From JAKQIM01 sp964633225 (lineage in GTDB: Bacteria > Chloroflexota > Anaerolineae > Anaerolineales > UBA4823): a stretch of 31,608 bases of DNA. The notes beneath the pieces were generated by a model, which worked only from the letters and a program-made list of their open reading frames with translations, did not search any database and was not told the origin of the DNA. The stretch lies in NCBI GenBank assembly GCA_964633225.1, contig CAZWFQ010000042.1, positions 1 through 31,608 on the forward strand. The letters are read 5' to 3'. The stretch's first letter is position 1. Each line of letters starts with the position of its first letter. Positions 21,441 to 28,725 of this stretch are shown here, one piece after another. A program made the position numbers and the translations under genes.

Positions 21441-23564
21441 TTACGCCGCCAAGACCAGAGCGAATTCTTCCAGCGTGTAGGGTTTCAAAATCACATCTTT
21501 AACGCCTGCCTTCAAGTACCCGGCAGTGCGCTCAACATTCAGCGCAGATGAAACCACCAGGGTGCGGCCAATCAGGCCCGAGCTTTTGAGATTCTCCAGG
21601 ATATCGGAGACTGGAGTTGCCGACAGAGCCTCATCCACCATGATGACATCTGGCTCAATCTTGCCATCCAGCTTCGAAACTCGTGTGACCCTATAGCCTG
21701 CAGCAGTGAGGGTATTGATGGCAAACTGTGCCCAGGGGTCTTCGTCATCGACCAATAAGATTTGCGCAGAGCGCTTGTCGACTTTCGTAAGGCCGGGCTC
21801 CTGCGCCAGGTCTGCTTCAGGGCTGGTTGGCAGCAGCACTGTAAAGGTAGTGCCATGACCCGCCTCGCTGGAAGCAGTGATCCGGCCATCGAGCTGGCCG
21901 ATGACATGCAGGCAAGCCGGCAGGCCCAGGCCAGTGTGGCTGACGCCCTTGGTGGTCACAAAGGCAGCCCAGATCTTGTCGATCATCTCGGCTGGAATAC
22001 CTTCGCCATCATCCATGATATTCAGGCTCACATAACCTCGCTCTTCAGCCGGAGCAATCGTAACCGCCACGTGCGCGGCAGAGGCCTCTAACGAGTTACG
22101 GAATAAGTTCCCCAGAGCCCGCGCCAACTGCGTGGTATCGGCCATGACCATGGGGGTATCAGAAGCCACGTTAAGGGATAACTGGGTGGGCGCCATACCA
22201 ATGTGATACGCGGCCGCCTGAACCACGTCTTCCAGCATCGCCGGGCGAGGCTTTTGCTCACGCGCCGGCCCGAGCAAATTCTCCTTCACATCCACAATCA
22301 AGCGCGCGCTCTCATCAATCAGCTCCAGGTCCTCGCGGATCGAGGCCACGTCCAAAGGCTCTCGCTCCAGGTCGCCCTTGATGCGAGCAATGGTAGTTGT
22401 GATCGGCAGTGCCTTATTGCCAATCCAATGCACGGCCTGGGTAGTGGCGGTGGCCAAGGCTTCATACGTCTTGGTTCGCAGCAGCTCAGCATTGGCACGC
22501 TCAAGTTCCCGCAGCAGTTGAGCGTTGTTAATGGCGATGGCCAGGTGATCGGCCATGGTTTGCAAGGTCAATATATCATCATCACCAAAGGCACGCTCTT
22601 CGGTGCTCTGGACGGTGACAGCACCTAGAACTTTTGAACCAACTGCCAAAGGCAGTGCCATTTCAGAACGAGTGTGGGGCAAGTAAGGATTCTTAAAGTG
22701 CACACGCTCCTCGCCAACATCGAGCGCAATGCGCGCTTCGCACAGGCTGGTTGCGAGGCCGATCATCGAATGCCCACCCACTGCCAGCTTATGAGCCTTT
22801 GCCATCATAGCTGCCCCGGCTTCGCCGTATCCGGCACGCAAGACGGCAAATTCGCCGGGCTCATCCAGCAAGAAGATGCCCGCATAATAAAAGCCATATG
22901 CCTGGCAGATGATGTCTACGGTTTCGCGCAGCAATAGGTCCAGGTCAAGAATTGAGGCTACCCGTTTGCCGACCTCATTGGCCGCATGCAGCAGCCGCGC
23001 CCTGCGCTCAGTGCGTTTTAAGAGATCCTGGTTCAAACGGTGCAAATTCGAATTAGCGATGGCAATCGCCAATTGATCTGCCATACTCTGCAGTGTGGCC
23101 ACATCTTCCTGGGCAAAAGCGTCCACGTCGGTGCTCTGCACGGTCAGCGCGCCAATCACTTCATCAGCCACTACCAGAGGCAGGGCAATCTCAGAGCGCG
23201 TCGCTGGCAAGTAGGGGTTGCTGGCGAACTCAATTTCGTTCTCCACATTGCGCGCAATGCGCGCCTGGCGAAGGCGAGTGGCCATGCCGATCATTGAATG
23301 GCCGCCCACTGCCAGCTTGTGCCTGCTTTCAACCATCTTCGCTCCGGCCTCTCCGTGCGCAGCCCGTAAGACTGCCCATTGGCCAGTTGTATCAAGCAGG
23401 AAAACACCCGCATAATAGAAATCGAATTCATCACAAATAATGTCCACACTCCAGCGCAGCAGCTCATCAGGGTCAAGAATTGATGTGACTGCTTTGGCCA
23501 CGCGGGCGGCATTTGACAGCAGCTTAATTTGACGTTCGGGTGAGGCTTGCTTAAGTGGATTCAT
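21441..23564 (-). CDS. Hybrid histidine kinase: GAF-GAF-kinase-receiver
   Basis: The 707-residue soluble kinase has two very similar GAF domains (~26-172 and ~204-350; both contain FYYAG[VI]FLLD, HKLAVGGHSMIG, NPYLP.TRSE and V.GA.TVQST). A coiled linker, a helical phospho-acceptor domain and an ATPase domain follow. The phospho-His is H379 in a non-standard H-box (VHWIGNKALPI). The N-box is LGNLFRNSLEA (N490), G1 is DDGEGIP (518-524) and G2 is HTGLGLP (~543-549). The C-terminal receiver (~600-707) keeps D606/D607, the phospho-acceptor D644 (IMVDEAL) and K694 (ILKPY). No membrane helix, so it should sense a cytoplasmic ligand or redox state. It starts 3 nt after the response regulator, whose end supplies a GGAG ribosome-binding site. 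Confidence 0.87.
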   Translation of the reverse strand: MNPLKQASPERQIKLLSNAARVAKAVTSILDPDELLRWSVDIICDEFDFYYAGVFLLDTTGQWAVLRAAHGEAGAKMVESRHKLAVGGHSMIGMATRLRQARIARNVENEIEFASNPYLPATRSEIALPLVVADEVIGALTVQSTDVDAFAQEDVATLQSMADQLAIAIANSNLHRLNQDLLKRTERRARLLHAANEVGKRVASILDLDLLLRETVDIICQAYGFYYAGIFLLDEPGEFAVLRAGYGEAGAAMMAKAHKLAVGGHSMIGLATSLCEARIALDVGEERVHFKNPYLPHTRSEMALPLAVGSKVLGAVTVQSTEERAFGDDDILTLQTMADHLAIAINNAQLLRELERANAELLRTKTYEALATATTQAVHWIGNKALPITTTIARIKGDLEREPLDVASIREDLELIDESARLIVDVKENLLGPAREQKPRPAMLEDVVQAAAYHIGMAPTQLSLNVASDTPMVMADTTQLARALGNLFRNSLEASAAHVAVTIAPAEERGYVSLNIMDDGEGIPAEMIDKIWAAFVTTKGVSHTGLGLPACLHVIGQLDGRITASSEAGHGTTFTVLLPTSPEADLAQEPGLTKVDKRSAQILLVDDEDPWAQFAINTLTAAGYRVTRVSKLDGKIEPDVIMVDEALSATPVSDILENLKSSGLIGRTLVVSSALNVERTAGYLKAGVKDVILKPYTLEEFALVLAA

Positions 23565-23567
23565 GGC

Positions 23568-23975
23568 TTATTCGATCTCCTTAAAGATGGTGTGGATCTG
23601 GTCGAGCAAGGTTTGTTCTCGGCCTTTGACACAGTAATTACGCGCCCCGCGGTGAATGGCCTCCTTCACCTTTGCCACCTCATCGTAAGCGCTCAATACG
23701 ATCATTGGAAAACCCGGCTGAAGCTCCTGAATGCGGCTGATCAGCTCCAACCCCGCGCCAGATGCCTCATCACCTTCAAAGTCAGGCATATTTAGATCCA
23801 CCAGTGCCAGGTCAAACGGCTCAGACGAATCCAGCCCTGCTTTAAAATTGTCCAAGCCCAGGTTGCAGCTCGAGGCAGGAACGACTTGATAGCCTGCTCT
23901 CAACAGTGTTTTTTGCATACTGCGCAGGATCAACGGCTCGTCATCTACAATCAGGATTTTTTTTGCTATTGTCAT
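23568..23975 (-). CDS. Single-domain response regulator
   Basis: This 135-residue receiver has no output domain: D11/D12 (IVDDEP), phospho-acceptor D60 (LVDLNMP), switch S95 (VLSAYDE) and K117 (YCVKGRE). The usual Pro after the lysine is Gly. The loop after D60 carries a ~6-residue acidic insertion (DFEGDEASGAG). It lies between two kinases, so it is probably a phosphate shuttle or allosteric output for them. A perfect AAGGAGG lies 5 nt before its ATG, suggesting a higher expression level than the kinases. Confidence 0.88.
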   Translation of the reverse strand: MTIAKKILIVDDEPLILRSMQKTLLRAGYQVVPASSCNLGLDNFKAGLDSSEPFDLALVDLNMPDFEGDEASGAGLELISRIQELQPGFPMIVLSAYDEVAKVKEAIHRGARNYCVKGREQTLLDQIHTIFKEIE

Positions 23976-23996
23976 ATTTGCCTCCTTAAATTCTCA

Positions 23997-25889
23997 TCAA
24001 TCCTTGACTGCTGGCAGCGTAACAGTAAAGACAGTGCCTACGCCTACCTGGCTCTCAACGCCAATCCGGCCTTCAGCCTGGTTGACAATCGCCATGCATG
24101 CAGAAAGTCCTAAACCTGTGCCGCCTCGTGCTCCCTTGGTGGTGAAGAAGGAAACCCAAATCTTTTCTAACATTTCTGGTGGAATGCCAGGGCCGTTGTC
24201 GACCACCAGCACCTCGATAAAACCTGGTTCGCTAGAATAGCGTGCGATTACCTCGATCGATGGACGTTCGGTCTGGTGAAGCGCTTCCCAGGCATTTTTG
24301 ATCAGGTTGTTGAAAACCTGTCCAATCTGGCGCCGGTCGCCGCTGGTGGGCGGCAAGTTGGCTTCATACTCGGTTTTAACCACCCCGCTGGGCAGCCCCA
24401 TCTCGAAAATCGTTTCATCTAACAGGTCCGGCAGATGAATAGATGTCACGTTTTGCAAACGCACCGGCCCAATCAGGTCTTCCTTGATGACCAAAATACT
24501 GCGGGCGCTCTGCTCAATGATGGCTAAATCCTCCAGGATCGACTCCAGGCTGCCAGGCAAAACAAAGGGCGGCGGCTCCAACTCAAACCCCTGGCGGGCC
24601 ACTGTCTGAAAGACCTCTACCGCTTCAGGCCACAGCGGGTGCTGCTCGCGCCGCTCTGGAGGTTCTGCCAGCAAAGCCTGGAAAAGGCCCAGCAAACGCA
24701 CCAAATCTTCACGCACCCGATTGACACTGCTGGGGATTGGTGCCGCTTTATTACCCACCCAATGGATGGTTTCGCCAGTGGTCTGGGCAATGGCCTGGAA
24801 GGTTTTGTTGCGCAGCAGCTCTTGGTTCGCTTGTTTCAAATCGCGCAGCAAGACGGCGTTATCAACCGCCACAGCCACATGGTTGGCTAAGGTCTGGAGT
24901 GTGTTGACGTCATCATCGCTAAATGCATTAACCTGATCCGACTGCACAGAAAGCGCCCCCAGCACCTGGCCTTTGAGGATCAACGGCAAGGCCATCTCAG
25001 AGCAGGTCTCTGGCAAGTAAGGGTTGACGAAACGATGTTCTTCCTGACCTACATCCAAGACAATGCGAGCCTTTTGATTTAGGATCGCCGTACCTACAAT
25101 TGAATTTTCGTCAATTTGCAGGCGGTATTGATTAGCCAACATTGCTTTGCCGGCCTCACCGCGCCCGGCGCGCAAGACTGCCCACCTGCCAGCCTTGGCA
25201 TCCACAGTCTCCACCGTTTCATCGCACAAGAACAGGCCAGCATAGTAAAAATCATATTCTTCACAAATCACGTCTACGGTCACGCGCAGCAGCTCGTCCA
25301 AGTCTAGAATAGAAGTGATGACATGACCAACGCGAGCAGCCGCTTCCAGCAAACGCTGGCGGCGCTCAAGCACCGCAATCAAGCGCTTGTTCTGCTCGAT
25401 CAAGAAAGCATTTCGCTCAGCGGTCTTGGTCAGCTCGCGTACTTTTTCTTCTAAGATCTCAACCAACTCAGCCGCATAGGCTCGCTCGTGACGGGCCTGG
25501 TCAGGCAGCACATCGCGCTTGCCCCGCAAGTATTCTTTGACCTCATCGGCAAAGGTATCCACATCCAAAGGCTTGGTCATGTAACCATCGCAGCCGGCAG
25601 CCAGGGCGCGCTCACGCGCCCCAGGCGAATTGTCGGCTGAGAAGGCCACCAGGCGTGTATCAGGCAGCAAGCTTTTCAAACGGGCCGCCACTTCGCGGCC
25701 GCTCAGATGTGGGAGGTTGATATCCAGGAGGATCAGATCGGGATGAGTCTGCATCGCCAGCTCAATCCCATCGAGGGGATCGCTGGCCTCTAAGACAATA
25801 AAATCCTGCGCCAAAACGCGGCGAACCAAAGACCGCGCATCGGGTGTGTCATCTACATAGAGCACCTTAGGCAGGGATTTAATATCCAT
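23997..25889 (-). CDS. Hybrid histidine kinase: receiver-GAF-kinase
   Basis: The 630-residue soluble kinase starts with a receiver (~7-122: D13/D14, phospho-acceptor D56 in LLLDINLP, K106 in MTKPL). A coiled coil (~135-185) follows, then one GAF domain (~190-350, similar to those of the neighbouring kinase) and the kinase. The phospho-His is H376 in IHWVGNKAAPI, the same unusual H-box as its paralogue. Residues ~398-448 are an insertion relative to the paralogue, inside the helical hairpin of the phospho-acceptor domain. The N-box has N532 (FNNLIKNAWEA), G1 is VDNGPGIP (563-570) and G2 GGTGLGLS (589-596). It opens the three-gene phosphorelay operon, 28 nt after valS. Confidence 0.87.
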   Translation of the reverse strand: MDIKSLPKVLYVDDTPDARSLVRRVLAQDFIVLEASDPLDGIELAMQTHPDLILLDINLPHLSGREVAARLKSLLPDTRLVAFSADNSPGARERALAAGCDGYMTKPLDVDTFADEVKEYLRGKRDVLPDQARHERAYAAELVEILEEKVRELTKTAERNAFLIEQNKRLIAVLERRQRLLEAAARVGHVITSILDLDELLRVTVDVICEEYDFYYAGLFLCDETVETVDAKAGRWAVLRAGRGEAGKAMLANQYRLQIDENSIVGTAILNQKARIVLDVGQEEHRFVNPYLPETCSEMALPLILKGQVLGALSVQSDQVNAFSDDDVNTLQTLANHVAVAVDNAVLLRDLKQANQELLRNKTFQAIAQTTGETIHWVGNKAAPIPSSVNRVREDLVRLLGLFQALLAEPPERREQHPLWPEAVEVFQTVARQGFELEPPPFVLPGSLESILEDLAIIEQSARSILVIKEDLIGPVRLQNVTSIHLPDLLDETIFEMGLPSGVVKTEYEANLPPTSGDRRQIGQVFNNLIKNAWEALHQTERPSIEVIARYSSEPGFIEVLVVDNGPGIPPEMLEKIWVSFFTTKGARGGTGLGLSACMAIVNQAEGRIGVESQVGVGTVFTVTLPAVKD

Positions 25890-25911
25890 TTTAACAGCGG
25901 GTACCGACCTA

Positions 25912-25942
25912 ATTATATCATCCCAGAGCGTTCATTTGTCCG
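25912..25942 (-). promoter_or_regulatory. Putative promoter of the phosphorelay operon
   Basis: On the minus strand a perfect TATAAT (25917-25912) directly follows the valS stop codon, with CGGACA (25942-25937) 19 bp upstream. The start would fall about 15-20 nt before the kinase ATG at 25889, and no Shine-Dalgarno is visible there. The -35 lies inside valS. Transcription through from valS is also possible. Confidence 0.45.
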
Positions 25943-28635
25943 CGCAGCTTGATGACCGTATCCTTGAAGCCGGCCAACTTTTCACGTTCTTTTTGCACCA
26001 CGTTGGCGGGAGCTTTATTGGCGAAATCACTACTCAACAGCTTCTCCAGGCGTTCCACCTGGCTTTCTGCTTCTACCAGGGCCTTGGTCAAGCGAGCGCG
26101 CTCCTCTTCTGGGTTTACCAACCCGGCCAATGGCAAATAGATCTCCACCGGACCGACCACCAATGCCACGTGCCCTTCGGGCTTTTCTGGCAGGGAATCA
26201 ACGATTTGCAATGCGGCCTGGTCCAACTGTGCCAATGCCGCCAGGGTGACCGACTGCTGGCGCAGCACATTCGTCTGTGTGCCGCCAACCAGGATCGCCG
26301 GCAGAGGCTTGCCCAGGGGAACGTTTTTCTCAGCCCGCAGGTTGCGAATTGAACGGACGCTCTCTTGAATGAGACCAAAGTCAGCCACACGGGCAGATTC
26401 CCAGGGTTCCTCGGGGCGCGGGGTCGGCCAGGCCGCCACGATCAAAGCCTCCGGCCAATCTGCAGCCAGGTCTGCCAGGGCCGACTCATTAAGTGCCCGG
26501 CGCAGGTGGCCCCATAATTCTTCGGTGATAAACGGCGAGAAAGGATGCAGCATGCGCAGGCACAGATCCAGGATGCGCGCCAGGGTCTCGGCTGTATAAT
26601 AAGCCCGCTCGCCGCCTTCAGCCAACTGGCGCTTGGCAATTTCCACATACCAATCCGCAAATTCACTCCAGAAGAAGTCATAGATCTGGCGTCCGGCCTC
26701 ACCGTACTGGTAGTTCTGGAATAAACGCTCCACCTCACGGACCAAAGCCTGCAAACGCGCCCAGATCCACGAATCAGCCAGAGTCCAGCCTGCCGCCGGA
26801 ACCCCCGTGCTGCTGCGGGCAGTGGCATCTATGCCATCCAGGGCCGCGATCACAAAACGCCCCGCGTTCCAAATCTTATTGGCAAAGTTGCGGTTTGCCT
26901 CGACCTTTTTGACGCTCAAATTCATGTCGTTGCCGGGAGTAGACCCCACCAACAGGGTGAAGCGCAGGGCATCGGTGCCGAACTCATCCATTACTGGCAG
27001 CGGATCGATCACATTCCCATAGCTTTTGCTCATCTTGCGTCCATGCTCATCTCGGATCAGGCCATGCAAGTAGACGGTACTGAACGGGATCTGGCCGGTG
27101 AACTCCATCCCATCCATGATCATACGCGCCACCCAGAAAAACAGGATATCGTAGCCGGTTTCCATCATGGCAGTGGGATAGAAATATTTATAATCAGGCG
27201 TTTCTTCAGGCCAGCCCAGGGTCGAGAAAGGCCACAGGCCTGAAGAGAACCAGGTATCCAGCACATCGCCATCTTGCTCAATGTGCGAGCTGCCGCAGTG
27301 GGCGCAGTTGGTTGGATCCTGACGCGCCACAGTCATCTCGGCACAGTCGGCGCAATACCACACTGGCACACGGTGCCCCCACCAAAGCTGGCGCGAGATA
27401 CACCAGTCTTCGATATTCTCCAGCCAGTTGTAATACACCTTGGTAAAACGCTCTGGCACAATACGAATACGACCCGAACGCACCGCATCCAGGGCAGCAT
27501 CTGCCAACGGCTGGATACGCACAAACCATTGGGTGGAGATCATCGGTTCAATGATCTCGCCGCCACGCTGGCTGCGAGGGACCTTGAGGGTGTAGGGTTC
27601 TTCTTTGATCACCAACCCCGCGGCACGCATATCTTCCCACAGCTTGGCCCGGCAAGCGAAGCGCTCCATGCCCTGGTAAGGGCCACCGTGCTCGTTCACA
27701 TGTGCCGAGTTGTCTAAGATAGAGATGATCCCCAGCTTATGCCGCTGGCCAATCTCGTAGTCATTGGGGTCATGGCCCGGTGTGATTTTCAGTGCGCCTG
27801 TACCGAACTCGCGCTCCACGTATGCATCTGCGATCACGGGAACAACCCGCCCCAACATGGGCACAACCACCTTGCGGCCCACATACTTCAAATAACGCGG
27901 GTCTTCAGGATGGACCGCCACGGCAGTATCCCCCAGGATAGTTTCGGGACGGGTGGTGGCAACGGGGATGAATTCTTCGCTCGAGCCCTCAAGCATGTAC
28001 TTGAAATAGTACAGTTTGCCCGGCTCCTCAGCATATTCCACTTCCAGGTCTGAGACAGCCGTTTTCAGGCCCGGCGACCAGTTGATCAAGCGCGGGCCGC
28101 GGTAGATCAGGCCTTTCTCATACAGGCGCACAAAAGCCTCGCGCACGGCCTTCGACAGGCCCGCATCCAGGGTAAAGCGCTCGCGCTCCCAATCGCAAGA
28201 TGCGCCCAGGCGGCGGATCTGCCGGGTGATGATGCCGCCATACTTTTCCTTCCAGGCCCAGGTGCGCCGGATGAACTCTTCGCGCCCAATTTCTTCGCGG
28301 CGCAGGCCCTCTTTGGCCAAGGCTTTTTCCACCTGGAGTTGGGTGGCGATGCCGGCATGGTCTGTGCCTGGCACCCACAAGGTGGGGATGCCCTTCATAC
28401 GATGGTAACGGATCATCAAATCTTCCATCGAAACAAACATGGCATGACCCAGATGAAGCTCACCTGTCACATTGGGCGGCGGGATGGAAATGACGTAAGG
28501 CTTGATCGATGGATCAAAATCCGGCTGGCTCGGGTCGTTGGCCGGGCGAAAATAACCGTTCTTTTCCCACCACTCGTAAATGCGCTGCTCAGTGGCTTTG
28601 AAATCGTATGCTTTGGGTAGTTCTACACTTGCCAT
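25918..28635 (-). CDS. valS: Valyl-tRNA synthetase, bacterial type
   Basis: This 905-residue class I synthetase joins valine to tRNA-Val. HIGH is HLGH (61-64, in PPPNVTGELHLGH), KMSKS is exact (534-538), and the editing insertion lies between them (~200-350, with VATTRPETILGDTAVAV). A zinc-type motif uses C428, C431, C444 and C447. The C-terminal coiled coil of bacterial ValRS is present (EKLLSSDFANKAPANVVQKE). The start is the ATG at 28635, because GAGG lies 6 nt before it; an upstream GTG (28647) overlaps that site. The 90-bp gap to the upstream ValRS has only a 6-bp stem with a 21-nt loop (28665-28697) and no U-run, so the two synthetases may be co-transcribed under the T-box. Confidence 0.94.
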   Translation of the reverse strand: MASVELPKAYDFKATEQRIYEWWEKNGYFRPANDPSQPDFDPSIKPYVISIPPPNVTGELHLGHAMFVSMEDLMIRYHRMKGIPTLWVPGTDHAGIATQLQVEKALAKEGLRREEIGREEFIRRTWAWKEKYGGIITRQIRRLGASCDWERERFTLDAGLSKAVREAFVRLYEKGLIYRGPRLINWSPGLKTAVSDLEVEYAEEPGKLYYFKYMLEGSSEEFIPVATTRPETILGDTAVAVHPEDPRYLKYVGRKVVVPMLGRVVPVIADAYVEREFGTGALKITPGHDPNDYEIGQRHKLGIISILDNSAHVNEHGGPYQGMERFACRAKLWEDMRAAGLVIKEEPYTLKVPRSQRGGEIIEPMISTQWFVRIQPLADAALDAVRSGRIRIVPERFTKVYYNWLENIEDWCISRQLWWGHRVPVWYCADCAEMTVARQDPTNCAHCGSSHIEQDGDVLDTWFSSGLWPFSTLGWPEETPDYKYFYPTAMMETGYDILFFWVARMIMDGMEFTGQIPFSTVYLHGLIRDEHGRKMSKSYGNVIDPLPVMDEFGTDALRFTLLVGSTPGNDMNLSVKKVEANRNFANKIWNAGRFVIAALDGIDATARSSTGVPAAGWTLADSWIWARLQALVREVERLFQNYQYGEAGRQIYDFFWSEFADWYVEIAKRQLAEGGERAYYTAETLARILDLCLRMLHPFSPFITEELWGHLRRALNESALADLAADWPEALIVAAWPTPRPEEPWESARVADFGLIQESVRSIRNLRAEKNVPLGKPLPAILVGGTQTNVLRQQSVTLAALAQLDQAALQIVDSLPEKPEGHVALVVGPVEIYLPLAGLVNPEEERARLTKALVEAESQVERLEKLLSSDFANKAPANVVQKEREKLAGFKDTVIKLRGQMNALG

Positions 28636-28725
28636 AATCATCCTCACTTATTTAGATTCCAGGTTGGCGGGTTCACCAGTTCTAGTGGCTTCCGCCAGGC
28701 CTCAAACTGACATGCGAAGTGGCGC

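Noticed and set aside
28665..28697. Terminator between the two ValRS genes
   Set aside because: A 6-bp stem with a 21-nt loop and no U-run is too weak; read-through from the T-box operon remains likely.
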